Shown here: positions 24,522-32,798 of the stretch, one piece after another | Position numbering within the stretch: position 1 is the first letter of the stretch | Layout of the letters: each line of letters opens with the position of its first letter | Source of the DNA: Nannocystis sp. | GTDB taxonomy: Bacteria; Myxococcota_A; Polyangia; Nannocystales; Nannocystaceae | DNA: 64,000 bases | NCBI GenBank assembly: GCA_016712315.1 | Contig: JADJRG010000017.1 | Span: 760,066-824,065, forward strand | Reading direction: 5' to 3' | Translations under genes and position numbers: made by a program | Notes under the pieces: model-generated | What the model was told of the DNA's origin: nothing | The model's input: only the letters and a program-made list of their open reading frames with translations | The model's database searches: none

Positions 24522-25373
24522 ATGACGCTCGCCTATGTGATGAACAGGCTAGACCGCCGCGCCAATGACCGGCCGAATGCCGCCTGGCTGGCGGAACTCC
24601 GGCAGCGCCCCGATGCGAAGCTGGTCCGTATCGCAGGCGATGCCACCCTTCTCGACGGTGGCCGCCTCGCGACATGGCCGGGGCCCTTGCCGGAGCTGAC
24701 CGTCTTCCTGGGCCTCGATTCGGCGGGCGCGCCATGGTTCGCCTGCAAGGCGGAGCGGGCGGAGGGGTTCCGGGACCTGAGGAGCCTGGCGCTCGAGGAG
24801 GCGCTGCCCCCGGAGGAGCTGGGTCTGCTCGCGCAGGCGCGCTCGCTGATCCAGTGGCACGAGCGGCGGAACTTCTGCTCGAACTGCGCCGCCCGGCTGG
24901 AGATCGCAGATGCTGGATACCGCCGCCATTGCCCGTCCTGCGGCATGGACCATTTTCCGCGCACCGACCCCGTCGCCATCATGGTGGTGCGGCACGAGGA
25001 CAGCATCCTGCTCGGCCGGCAGAAGGCCTGGAAGCCGGGCATGTATTCCGCGCTCGCGGGCTTCGTCGAGCCGGGCGAGACGATCGAGGATGCGGCGCGC
25101 CGCGAGGTGTTCGAGGAGGCGGGCGTGCGCGTGGGCGAGGTCCGCTACGTGACGAGCCAGCCCTGGCCTTTTCTTTCGAACCTCATGATCGGCTTAATCG
25201 GCGAGGCCATCACCCGCGAGATCGTGCTCGACGAGAACGAACTCGAGGAGGCGCGCTGGTTCAGCGCGCGGGAGGCGCGCGCGATGATCGACCGCACGCA
25301 CCCGGACGGGCTCTACGCGGCGAACCCCTATGCCATCGCGCATGAACTGGTGCGGGTGGCGCTGGAGGGTTGA
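24522..25373 (+). CDS. nudC: NAD(+)/NADH diphosphatase (NudC-like Nudix hydrolase)
   Basis: 283 residues. Zinc ribbon FCSNCAARL ... RHCPSCGMDHFPRTDP (about 120-148); Nudix box GFVEPGETIEDAARREVFEE followed by AGV (about 180-202), matching Gx5Ex7REUxEExGU; and SQPWPFLSNLMIG just after it, the SQPWPF signature specific to NudC. NudC splits NAD(H) into NMN(H) and AMP and removes NAD caps from RNA. The N-terminal part is of the alphaproteobacterial kind (family impression, not searched). Start 24522 chosen because residues MTLAYVMNRLDRRAN fit the family; a longer frame begins at 24462. Just downstream sits an orphan copy of the 56-bp element. Confidence 0.85.
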   Translation: MTLAYVMNRLDRRANDRPNAAWLAELRQRPDAKLVRIAGDATLLDGGRLATWPGPLPELTVFLGLDSAGAPWFACKAERAEGFRDLRSLALEEALPPEELGLLAQARSLIQWHERRNFCSNCAARLEIADAGYRRHCPSCGMDHFPRTDPVAIMVVRHEDSILLGRQKAWKPGMYSALAGFVEPGETIEDAARREVFEEAGVRVGEVRYVTSQPWPFLSNLMIGLIGEAITREIVLDENELEEARWFSAREARAMIDRTHPDGLYAANPYAIAHELVRVALEG

Positions 25374-25385
25374 GGGTCCGAGGCT

Positions 25386-25441
25386 CCAACTGGGATGGTA
25401 GAGCGGCCACGCGGCCGTGTCAGCGGGAGAGTTCGCGCGAG
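25386..25441 (-). promoter_or_regulatory. Conserved 56-bp upstream element, copy 2 (orphan)
   Basis: Contains GATGGTAGAGCGGCCACGCG and CAGCGGGAGAGTTCGC. Unlike the other copies, no HTH or recombinase gene follows on the minus strand: the NudC gene ends 12 bp away on the opposite strand. The recombinase that should lie at about 25340 and below has apparently been replaced by the NudC segment. Confidence 0.6.
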
Positions 25442-25497
25442 CCCGGCGCCGCGCGCTCCTGTTCATCGGCGTCGCGAGGCGCGGAGACGGTGGACTC

Positions 25498-25677
25498 TCA
25501 GGCCCCGGTCGGCGCTTCAAGGCGGTCGAGCTCGGCGGCGAGGGCCTCCGACTCCGCGATCAGCGCGCCATAACCGGCGATATCGCCGCGTCGCTGCGCG
25601 TCGCGCGCCTCCTCGAGTTTCTGGGCATGGGCTTTTTTTAGCGCCTTGGTGGGGTCTCGCTTGAAGAGTCCGAACAT
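25498..25677 (-). CDS. DUF6435-like small protein
   Basis: 59 residues from 25677: MFGLFKRDPTKALKKAHAQK, LEEARDAQRRGDIAGYGALI, AESEALAAELDRLEAPTGA. The pattern MFGLFK.DP.K.L.K.....LE.A...QR.GDI..YA.L..E.E is that of a widespread family of about 55-65-residue helical proteins of unknown function (DUF6435). An upstream in-frame ATG at 25695 adds six residues foreign to the family, so 25677 is preferred. Confidence 0.75.
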   Translation of the reverse strand: MFGLFKRDPTKALKKAHAQKLEEARDAQRRGDIAGYGALIAESEALAAELDRLEAPTGA

Positions 25678-25936
25678 CAGGTGTTCTCCTGCCACGGGTC
25701 GGGGGAGCGAGCAACCTGCCGTCTGCCGGGCCTCCCTTGACTGGTGCCGCCAAGCTGCGCGCGCGCGTTGTCCCGACCAACGACCGCTACATTATCGATA
25801 TGAACTAGCCCACTCCTGAGGATGAGCCCAGTTAGCTCGCCAGTCGCGCCAAAACGCGCTCGACGTCGTAGATCAGCGTCCAGAAGCATGGGGCAGAGGG
25901 TAGCCGCGCCGTCGCCGCGCGTGATAGCCTCGCTGT
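25678..25936. other. Intergenic, no gene seen
   Basis: 260 bases between the divergent genes 25498-25677 and 25937-26653. An AT-richer stretch ATTATCGATATGAAC at 25791-25805 could be promoter DNA, but no clear hexamer pair or repeat was found. Confidence 0.3.
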
Positions 25937-26653
25937 GTGGACTCGTCCCAGATCATCATCACGTCGGTGGTTTCGTCGCTGCTCCTCGTGGGGACGGTCC
26001 TCTTCGCGACCGTCTATGCGCAGAAGCGCGCTCGTGACCGCAGGATCCTCACCTGGCGCGGGCTCGCCGCCCGCTTCGGCGGCAGCGTCGAGGTCGGGCC
26101 GGGCCTGCTGAAGCAGGAGCTCGATCGCCTGGTCGTGCCGATCGATGGCTTCACCGTCAGCCTCGACGTCTACGTGGTCCGACACGGGAAGAACAGCACG
26201 GTCTATCAACGCGCGGCGACGCTGACGCCGGTGAGCTGGAGCCGGTGCGCCGAGATCTACAAAGAGACCCCGCTCTTCTCCGCCATCGGCAAGGCCTTTG
26301 GCGGCCAAGACGTCCAGATCGGCGACGCGGACTTTGACAGCGCCTTTATCATTAAATGCAGTGACCAGGAATGGTTGCAGCGCGGGCTCAGCCGCAGCAC
26401 CCGGGTCGCTCACGTCGCCGCCCCTGAGCACCGCCTCGCGATCACTGCGCACAGCCTGCCGGCCCTCAAGAACACGCGCCCAGCGGCGCCCGCCGATCTC
26501 GCTGAGGAGCTGCGACGCCGCGTGCCCGCGGCCGACGGCGTACTGAGCCTCACCCGCGTCGGCGCCACCGCGGACGAGGCCAGGACCCTCACCCAGCTCC
26601 GCCTCGTCGCGGCCTACGCCCGCGACTTGCTGACCTCGCCTGAGAGCCGATGA
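25937..26653 (+). CDS. Single-pass membrane protein of unknown function
   Basis: 238 residues beginning at a GTG. IIITSVVSSLLLVGTVLFAT is one N-terminal transmembrane helix; the remainder is cytosolic or periplasmic. Phrases such as LAARFGGSVEVGPGLLKQEL and DVQIGDADFDSAFIIKCSDQ resemble the domain of DUF3137-like membrane proteins, where GD..FD..F.I.. is conserved. No catalytic motif seen. It is followed 43 bases later by a methyltransferase on the same strand. Confidence 0.55.
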   Translation: MDSSQIIITSVVSSLLLVGTVLFATVYAQKRARDRRILTWRGLAARFGGSVEVGPGLLKQELDRLVVPIDGFTVSLDVYVVRHGKNSTVYQRAATLTPVSWSRCAEIYKETPLFSAIGKAFGGQDVQIGDADFDSAFIIKCSDQEWLQRGLSRSTRVAHVAAPEHRLAITAHSLPALKNTRPAAPADLAEELRRRVPAADGVLSLTRVGATADEARTLTQLRLVAAYARDLLTSPESR

Positions 26654-26696
26654 CCACGCGCCAACGTCCGGCGCCCCGTGGTAGACAGGGGGCGTC

Positions 26697-27536
26697 ATGA
26701 CGATGGATGAGCGCAAGCAGACGACGAAGCAGAGCTGGAACCGGGCGACGCGCAACCACAACAGCCACAAGGGGGATCAAGCGGCGCTCCTCCGCGGCGG
26801 CGCCGACACGCTCTTTCCCGAAGAGCTGGAGCTGCTCGGGGAGCTGTCCGGGCGGCGCCTGGTGCACCTGCAGTGCAACGCGGGGCAGGACACGCTCTGC
26901 CTGGCGCGGCGCGGCGCCGTGGCCACGGGGGTCGATCTGTCCGACGAGGCCATCGGCTTCGCCCGGGGGCTGTCGGCGCAGAGCGGCATCCCGGCGACCT
27001 TCGTGGAGGCAGAGATCATCGAGTGGACCGACGAGACGGAGGAGCGCTTCGATCTGGCCTTCGCGAGCTACGGGGTGATCGGCTGGCACGAGGATCCGGC
27101 GGCGTGGATGCGGGGGGCGGCGCGGGTGCTGCGGCCCGGGGGGAGCCTGGTGTACGTGGAGTTTCACCCGCTCGTGTGGACCTACGGGGCGAAGCTCGAT
27201 CTGGGGGGCGACGACTACTTCAAGCGCGGGCCCTTCGTCGAGCCCGTCGGCGACTACGTGGCGGAGTCGGGGACGGGGCTGACGGCGGCGCCCGGGGCGG
27301 CGCAAGAGAACGACATCCCCTCGTACAGCTACCAGCATACGCTGGCGGAGATCGTCCAGGCGGCGATCGACGCGGGGCTGCGCCTGGAGGTGCTGCGCGA
27401 GTACCCCTACAGCAACGGCTTTCGCCCCTCGGCGGCGCTGGTGGCGGGCGAGGGGCGGCGCTGGCAGTGGCCCGAGGGGCGGGCGCGGCTGCCGCTCATG
27501 TTCGGTCTGCGGGCGACGAAGGTCGTCGCGGCGTAG
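26697..27536 (+). CDS. Class I SAM-dependent methyltransferase
   Basis: 279 residues. Motif I is LVHLQCNAGQDTLCLARRGA with acidic motif II in VATGVDLSDEAIGFA; IPATFVEAEIIEWTD carries motif III; FDLAFASYGVIGWHEDPAAW and GGSLVYVEFHP are motifs IV-V. The N-terminus (RKQTTKQSWNRATRNHNSHK) is basic, as in UbiE/Methyltransf_11 relatives acting on small molecules. Cytosolic. Substrate unknown; it is not clearly part of the nearby graspetide operon, which faces the other way. Confidence 0.8.
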   Translation: MTMDERKQTTKQSWNRATRNHNSHKGDQAALLRGGADTLFPEELELLGELSGRRLVHLQCNAGQDTLCLARRGAVATGVDLSDEAIGFARGLSAQSGIPATFVEAEIIEWTDETEERFDLAFASYGVIGWHEDPAAWMRGAARVLRPGGSLVYVEFHPLVWTYGAKLDLGGDDYFKRGPFVEPVGDYVAESGTGLTAAPGAAQENDIPSYSYQHTLAEIVQAAIDAGLRLEVLREYPYSNGFRPSAALVAGEGRRWQWPEGRARLPLMFGLRATKVVAA

Positions 27537-27554
27537 CAGGCCGAGGGGGCCTGC
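27536..27554. terminator. Hairpin after the methyltransferase gene
   Basis: GCAGGCC, 5-base loop GAGGG, GGCCTGC: a 7-bp GC stem overlapping the stop codon region of the methyltransferase. No U-tract. Confidence 0.35.
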
Positions 27555-27668
27555 CTGCATCGGTCGCCGATCGCGCTGACGCTGACGCCACGAGGAATGT
27601 CGATCTTATGATGAGCGCCGCCGCGAGAGGGCTGGCGTGTCACCAGGTTCCATGGCAGGAACGCGGCC

Positions 27669-28853
27669 ATGCTCGCACCGCTGCTCCCCCTCTCTTGCGT
27701 GCTCTTCTCGAACGCGGGCGTCGAGGCGTCTCCTGCGCCGCCGGATCGCTCGGCGACTTCGGCCAGCGCCGGCGCCGCGACCGAGAGCGCGCCGACGCTA
27801 CGGGCCGCCTCGTCGCCGCTCGAGGCCCCTCCAGGGATCGCCGAGGCTCCCGACGATGCGACCGCGATCGACGACGCCCCCGCGGTGGGCGCGACGCCTG
27901 CGGTCGTGAGCGCGACGCCTGCGATCGCGAGCGCGACGCCTGCGGCCGCGAGCGAGGGCCACGGCGCGCTCTGGGATCCGCCGAAGAGGCCGCTCAGCCG
28001 GCGTCAGCTCGCCGGTAAGGCGCCGATCTCGATCCGGCTCAAGACCCTCGGCGAGCTGGGATCGCTCAATGTGCTCGCCCATAGCCTCCAATTCGGCAAG
28101 AGCGGCACGGAGTTCGATCTGCGGCGCGATGGTCGTCAGGACACGATGTTCCTCTTCCGCAGGCTCTCGGCGGAGCTGGAGGTCGACGATCACCACCAGA
28201 TCATCCTGCTCTATCAGCCGATCCGTTTCGACACGACGACGGTGCTGATGCAGGATCTAGTCGCCGACGACGTGACCTTCCCGGCGATGTCAGGGCTCTC
28301 GATCTTGTACGGCTTCGACATCTACCGCCTCAGCTACGCCTACGACTTCTTCACCGATCCAGAGCAGGAGCTCGCCGTCGGCTTCTCGATGCAGGTCCGC
28401 AACTTCCGACACAGCTATGTCTCGAGCGATGGCGAGCGGTCGGTCGCGAACACCAACATCGGCGCGGTGCCGATCATCAAGCTCCGCGGTCGTCACCAGC
28501 TGAGGCGGGCCAACTTCTGGTATGGCGGCGAGATCGACGGCTTCTACGCGAACATCCCGTATGTGAACGGCGGCGATGATCCGGTCGAGGGCCTGATCGT
28601 CGACGCCAGCCTGCGCGCGGGGGTGACGGTGGCCAAGGTCGTCCGCCCCTTCGCCAACCTCCGCTATATCGGCGGCGGCGGCAAGGGGACCAGCAGCGAT
28701 AAGGTCGGCTTCGGCGACGGCTATAGCAGCAATTGGCTGCACACGATCGCCTTCTCGCTGGGCGCGGAGGTGATCATCCCGGCGGTCGTCGGCGATCGAA
28801 GGGCGCGCGACCGCGAGATCGCCGCGCGCAAGGCGAAGCGCAAGGCCCGATAG
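27669..28853 (+). CDS. Outer-membrane beta-barrel-like protein
   Basis: 394 residues. MLAPLLPLSCVLFSNAGVEA is a signal peptide. Residues 60-95 contain a Val/Ala-Thr-Pro repeat (VSATPAIASATPAAAS), then a proline-rich bridge. From about 120 the protein alternates short amphipathic strands (DTMFLFRRLSAELEVDDHHQ, IILLYQPIRFD, LAVGFSMQVRNFRHSYVSSD, SLRAGVTVAKVVRPFANLRY), the look of an 8-12-strand barrel, although the C-terminus ends in a basic tail instead of Phe/Tyr. Convergent with the graspetide ligase gene 28969-29967. Role unknown. Confidence 0.6.
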   Translation: MLAPLLPLSCVLFSNAGVEASPAPPDRSATSASAGAATESAPTLRAASSPLEAPPGIAEAPDDATAIDDAPAVGATPAVVSATPAIASATPAAASEGHGALWDPPKRPLSRRQLAGKAPISIRLKTLGELGSLNVLAHSLQFGKSGTEFDLRRDGRQDTMFLFRRLSAELEVDDHHQIILLYQPIRFDTTTVLMQDLVADDVTFPAMSGLSILYGFDIYRLSYAYDFFTDPEQELAVGFSMQVRNFRHSYVSSDGERSVANTNIGAVPIIKLRGRHQLRRANFWYGGEIDGFYANIPYVNGGDDPVEGLIVDASLRAGVTVAKVVRPFANLRYIGGGGKGTSSDKVGFGDGYSSNWLHTIAFSLGAEVIIPAVVGDRRARDREIAARKAKRKAR

Positions 28854-28867
28854 CCGTGCGCCTCAGC

Positions 28868-28883
28868 CCCGCCGCGAGGCGGG
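28868..28883. terminator. Hairpin between convergent genes
   Basis: CCCGCC, loop GCGA, GGCGGG: a 6-bp GC stem 15 bases after the barrel-protein gene and 85 bases beyond the 3' end of the ligase gene. GNRA tetraloop. Weak terminator candidate. Confidence 0.3.
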
Positions 28884-28968
28884 CAGCGAGAGCGGGAGGG
28901 CGTCCTGCCGAGAGTCGGGCGCGACTCCGCTCATCGCGGCGGAGCATAACGAGGCTGGGGCGCGACGG

Positions 28969-29967
28969 CTAGCGGTCTCTGGCGCGGTCGCAGAGCAGGT
29001 CGGCGAGCGCCTCGTCGATCGGCAGCCCGGGGCGCTCCAGCAGCCACATGAACTCGCCGCAGGGGTTGACCTCGAGGAACACGTGGCGGCCGTCGGGCGT
29101 GACGATGAAGTCGAATGCGCCGTAATGGAGGCCGAGCGCGCCCATGAGGGCGAGCGCGCCGGCTCGTACGGCGGGAGGCAGCTCGTAGTGCCGCCACTCG
29201 TTCAGCAGCGCCACGCCCTCACGACGCCAGTCGGAGCGCGCGCGCGGCAGCGCCTGCGAGTCGATCGACGCCGCCATGACGCGGTCTCCGACGACCGTGA
29301 CGCGCAGCTCGAGCGCCTTGGGGAGGCGCTCCTGGAAGGTCATCGGGCACAGCGAGAGGCCGTCGAGGTCGGCGAGGTCCTCGTCGCGCACGGGGTTGGT
29401 GAAGACCACGTTCTCGCGGCCGGCCTCGTCGTACACGGCGAACGACGCCATCATCTTGGCGATGATCCCCGCGGGCTGGCGCGCCGCGAAGGCGCGGACG
29501 GCCGCGGGGTCGTTGCTCACGAGCGTGCGCGGGGTGTCGAGCCCGTCTGCCAGGCGCGCGAGGGCCATCTGTAGCGGCTTGTTCTCGGCGCGGCGGACGA
29601 CGTCGATGCGATCGAGCCCGAAGGCGCCCGAGGCGCTCAGCACCGCCAGCAGACCGTGGAGCACGCGCCGGCTCTCCTCGACCGACGGCGCGCGGAGCGG
29701 CGGCTCGAGCTCGCTCGGGATGCGCGCGCCGACGTTGAAGCGCCGGTAGTAGACGGAGGTGATCTCCTCCAGAGTGACATCGCCCGCCGGTCCGGAGATC
29801 CGGCCGCGCGTGGGGGCGTCGGGTTGATCGTCGATCGAGACGCGGATCTCGGTCGGGAAGCGGTCGGTGTCGAGGCGATAGGCGCGTACGCCTCGGGCCT
29901 CGACGGCGGCGGCGACCCGCGCCGGGGACACGTTGTCATCGCTGCGCGTGATAATGAGTACGGTCAT
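28969..29967 (-). CDS. Graspetide ATP-grasp ligase, omega-ester type (MdnC/MvdD-like)
   Basis: 332 residues. VLIITRSDDNVSPARVAAAV and AYRLDTDRFPTE open the family's N-terminal domain; VYYRRFNVG follows; ENKPLQMALARLADGLDTPR begins the ATP-grasp fold; KMMASFAVYDEAGRENVVFT, LCPMTFQERLPKALELRVTV and the nucleotide/metal end DFIVTPDGRHVFLEVNPCGE complete it. This pattern is that of MvdD/MdnC, which forms the two ester bonds in microviridins (Thr to Asp, Ser to Glu/Asp). Third gene of the operon 31245-28969, 30 bp after the amide-type ligase. The frame is intact. Confidence 0.85.
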   Translation of the reverse strand: MTVLIITRSDDNVSPARVAAAVEARGVRAYRLDTDRFPTEIRVSIDDQPDAPTRGRISGPAGDVTLEEITSVYYRRFNVGARIPSELEPPLRAPSVEESRRVLHGLLAVLSASGAFGLDRIDVVRRAENKPLQMALARLADGLDTPRTLVSNDPAAVRAFAARQPAGIIAKMMASFAVYDEAGRENVVFTNPVRDEDLADLDGLSLCPMTFQERLPKALELRVTVVGDRVMAASIDSQALPRARSDWRREGVALLNEWRHYELPPAVRAGALALMGALGLHYGAFDFIVTPDGRHVFLEVNPCGEFMWLLERPGLPIDEALADLLCDRARDR

Positions 29968-29997
29968 ACGAGCCTCTTCGTAGGAGCGCGTGAGCGA

Positions 29998-30994
29998 CTA
30001 CTGCAACAGCGCGTCGGCCAGCGCGGACGCGATCGGCAGGCCGAGGTCGCGCTCGAGCATGCCCCACTCGCCCGCGGGGTTGATCTCGAGGAATACATGT
30101 CGCCCGTCGGGTGTGACGATCAGATCGACGGCGCCGTAGACCAGGTCGAGCGCGCGCGTCAACGCGAGCAGCCGGGTCGCGACCTCGTCAGGGAGCGCGC
30201 CCGGCCGCCACGCCACCTGCGACGGCGAGGCCCCGCGCCAGTCGATCTGACCCGCGGTGGAGCGGGTGGCGTCGATGGCGCCCGCGAAGCAGCGGCCGCC
30301 CCCCGGCGCGGCGACGACGGCGACGCGCAGCTCATAGGCCTTGGCGACCTGCTCCTGGAAGACCATCGGGCTGTGGCGCAGGCCCTCGAGGTCGCGCAGG
30401 TCCTCGGGGCGGACGAGGCTGGTCCGCACGAACGCGCTCGCCCCGTGCATGGATTGTGTCAGCGGCGTCAGCATCTTGGCGATCATCGGTCCGCGGAGCG
30501 CCTCGTGAAACACGAGCACCTCGGGGGGGTCGTTGGTCACGAGGGTGCGCGGGATCCGAGGCCGAGCGCGCACGCGATCCGGAGCTGGCGCAGCTTGTTC
30601 TCGCCGGGCTGTCCCGCGTCAAGTGGGTTGATCATCCGGCGATCGCCGAGCCCCTCGAGGAAGCCGAGCAGGGCCGCGCTGGACTCGCGCTTAGGCAGCC
30701 GTCGCGCAGCGCGGGGTCGAGCTCGTCGTCGAGCGCGGCCGAGGCGATCCGGCGCAGCCACACCGCCCGTACGGCGTCGCCATCGACGGCGCCGTGGGCG
30801 TCGCGGAGCGTGCGGCGCGACGAGCCCGCGGCGTCGAGCGCGGTGGTCAGCGACAGCGACGCGGGGAAGCGATCGCTGTCGAGGCGCCGCGCGCGGGCGC
30901 CTCGGCGCGCCAACGCCTCGGCGACGCGATCGACGGTGTAGTAGTCGCCGCTGTGGGTCACGAGCAAGACGATGTCGCGGGGCGTGGCCGCCAT
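29998..30994 (-). CDS. Graspetide ATP-grasp ligase, omega-amide type (MdnB/MvdC-like), two apparent frameshifts
   Basis: Starts at 30994 with DIVLLVTHSGDYYTVDRVAE and ARRLDSDRFPASLSL, the opening of MvdC/MdnB, which makes the Lys-Glu/Asp amide of microviridins. The frame breaks near 30690 (after LDPALRDGCL); another frame carries LLGFLEGLGDRRMINPLDAG and GENKLRQLRIACALGL; it breaks again near 30555, after which RIPRTLVTNDPPEVLVFHEA, SPMVFQEQVAKAYELRVAVV and DLIVTPDGRHVFLEINPAGE run to the stop at 29998. All domains are present once, so two one-base indels in a full-length gene of about 330 residues are more likely than decay, but this needs read-level proof. It begins 14 bp after the precursor stop. 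Confidence 0.75.
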
Positions 30995-31008
30995 GGCGCG
31001 CGTGCCAG

Positions 31009-31245
31009 CTAGGTCGTGGTGCCCGGCTCATCGGCATCGGACGGGTACTTGAGCGTCACAAACTCGTCATCGTCCGACGGGTACTTGTGGGTCACCCCGT
31101 CGTAGGTGTCCGGCGGGGGCGTCGGAGCGGCGTCGTCTTTCTTCTTCTTTTTCTTGCCGCTGGCGGCGAGCGGCTCGCGCTGCTGGCTCTCGAGGTAGCG
31201 GGCGAAGAAAGGCTTCTTGTGGCTCTTGGTGTCCAGGTTCTCCAT
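31009..31245 (-). CDS. Two-core microviridin-type graspetide precursor
   Basis: 78 residues, start 31245 behind GGAGG. The leader has PFFARYLESQ, matching the PFFARFL leader helix that binds and activates microviridin ATP-grasp ligases. A Lys-run linker (GKKKKKKDD) and a Pro-rich stretch lead to two consecutive cores, VTHKYPSDDDEF and VTLKYPSDADEP. Each keeps the full T-x-K-Y-P-S-D-x-acid-acid scheme: Thr to Asp and Ser to acidic ester rings plus a Lys to Glu amide. Both cores have Asp where Glu usually accepts the Ser ester. Standard microviridin precursors carry one core at the C-terminus; here there are two and a DEPGTTT tail. First gene of the operon; a longer frame upstream to 31368 lacks an RBS. 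Confidence 0.9.
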   Translation of the reverse strand: MENLDTKSHKKPFFARYLESQQREPLAASGKKKKKKDDAAPTPPPDTYDGVTHKYPSDDDEFVTLKYPSDADEPGTTT

Positions 31246-31414
31246 GGTCTGCCTCCTCCAAATTCGGGCGTTGTCCGCGGCCTCGCGGCGGCGAGCCCAG
31301 GAGGGATCCTCCCACGGGTGGATGAGCGTGAGCGCTCGCCCGCGAGATAGACCCTTGACGTGGCACACGGCCCGTTGGCCGCTGTCCTGTCGCGGCGCTC
31401 CGCGGGCCGAGGGT

Positions 31415-32095
31415 TCAGGGGGCGGCGGGGTCGGCGATCTCGAGGAGGACTTCGTTGCGGCGCAGAGGGCCAGGGGTCCACGGGGGGTCGTAGCGGGCGT
31501 AGACCGGCGCGGCGCCGGTCGGACGGAGGCCGGCGGCGAGGACCGCGGCGCGGAGCGTGTCCATCTCGGCGCGGACCGCGGGCTCGCCAGGGGCGCCGGA
31601 GAAGCGGCGCACGGCGTAGGTGGCGCCGGGGACCTCGCGGATCTGGACGCGAGGGTCGTCGGGGCGGGGCAGGGTGTCGCGGGTGTACTTGCTGGGCATC
31701 GTAAAGGCGATGACCCAGCGCTCGCCCGCCTGGCGCCGGTCGACCGGCGAGGTCATGGCGATCGACTGACCCGCGGGGCGGCGATCGACGGGGGCCGTCA
31801 TGGCGACCGACTCGGCGCGGGTGTTGCCGCCGAAGATGAAGTCGGCGAGCAGGCGGAAGCCGGCGTTGCTCGCGCGCTGCGGGTCGCCGTCGACCTCGAC
31901 CTCCGCGACCAGGCGGGGCTGGTAGCGCCTCACTTCAAAGTCGGCGCGGGCGTCGAGGACCGTGTAGGCAGGCTGCTCGACGCGGCCGCGGGCGAGCAGC
32001 TTGCTCGCAGCGAGCGCGTCGGGGGCGACGAGGGCGCCGAGGAGCGCAGTGAGGGCGAGGGCGCCGCCCGCCCAGGGGATCCATGTCCGTGACAT
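31415..32095 (-). CDS. SOUL/HEBP heme-binding-like protein with signal peptide
   Basis: 226 residues from 32095 (an alternative ATG lies 12 bases upstream). MSRTWIPWAGGALALTALLG plus ALVAPDALAASK is a signal or anchor. The SOUL domain follows: PAYTVLDARADFEVRRYQPR, LVAEVEVDGDP, GFRLLADFIFGGN, SVAMTAPVDRRPAGQSIAMT, WVIAFTMPSKYTRDTLPRPD, YAVRRFSGAPGE, RNEVLLEI. It is upstream of, and codirectional with, the graspetide operon, with 169 bp between; a role in that pathway is not indicated. SOUL proteins bind heme or are heme-binding homologues of unclear role in bacteria. Confidence 0.85.
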   Translation of the reverse strand: MSRTWIPWAGGALALTALLGALVAPDALAASKLLARGRVEQPAYTVLDARADFEVRRYQPRLVAEVEVDGDPQRASNAGFRLLADFIFGGNTRAESVAMTAPVDRRPAGQSIAMTSPVDRRQAGERWVIAFTMPSKYTRDTLPRPDDPRVQIREVPGATYAVRRFSGAPGEPAVRAEMDTLRAAVLAAGLRPTGAAPVYARYDPPWTPGPLRRNEVLLEIADPAAP

Positions 32096-32105
32096 GCGGA
32101 GCACC

Positions 32106-32798
32106 ATGACCGAGATCGGTGCTTCGGCAAGGCGGAGTCGCCGCCCGCCGCCGTCGGCGATGAGGCGCGCGAGTTCGCTCCGAGCGCGAGCTGGAGCTCG
32201 GGCATCCCAGGCCACCATCGAGATGTGGATGCGCGGCGTGCCCAGGCAGGCCTTTCTATTCTACGTCACCGACGACTCCCATCGCCGGCAGCTCTGCGCG
32301 TCCGTGCCCTGGAGCGACGGCAACGTCTACTTCGACGGCGCCGCGGACGCCAGCAACAAATTCAACCGGATCGTCAAGGCGCTGAGCCCGCTGGACGACC
32401 AGAGGACCTGGAACCACTGGGCCTTCATCTACGACCAGCCCCAGGCGCGGATGTCTATCTACAAGAACGGGGTGCGCTGGTGGTCGGAGCAGGGCAAGGC
32501 GACGCGGCCGATGGCCCCCTGCAATCGCCTGGTGATCGGGGCGGACGGAGACGCCAAGGGGCACTTCGCCGGCGCGATCTGCGAGGTTCGACTGTGGAGC
32601 GTCACGCGGACCTCGACCCAGATCAGGGAAAACATGGTCCGCCGCATCCCGGGGGCGGACGACGGGCTCATCGCCTCCTATGCGCTCGATCAGTTCGTGC
32701 AGGCGGGTCAGTCTATCCCGGACCGCAGCGGCGGCGGACGCAACGGCGTCCTGCGTGGAACGACCGTCTGGGCGTTGAAGCCGGGCGCACTCCTGTAA
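32106..32798 (+). CDS. LamG-type (concanavalin-like) domain protein, 5' end uncertain
   Basis: From about 32200 the frame reads TIEMWMRGVPRQAFLFYVTD, WNHWAFIYDQPQARMSIYKN, CNRLVIGADGDAKGHFAGAI, CEVRLWSVTRTSTQIRENMV, ending SGGGRNGVLRGTT. These are the strands of a LamG-like jellyroll (TIE.W, W.H.A..YD, L.IG.......F.G.I.EVR.W...R). The usual N-terminal strand (LDFDG.DDYV) is missing and the 32106 start gives only basic low-complexity sequence, overlapping no signal peptide. Probably N-terminally truncated near 32200. Divergent from the SOUL gene. Confidence 0.55.
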   Translation: MTEIGASARRSRRPPPSAMRRASSLRARAGARASQATIEMWMRGVPRQAFLFYVTDDSHRRQLCASVPWSDGNVYFDGAADASNKFNRIVKALSPLDDQRTWNHWAFIYDQPQARMSIYKNGVRWWSEQGKATRPMAPCNRLVIGADGDAKGHFAGAICEVRLWSVTRTSTQIRENMVRRIPGADDGLIASYALDQFVQAGQSIPDRSGGGRNGVLRGTTVWALKPGALL

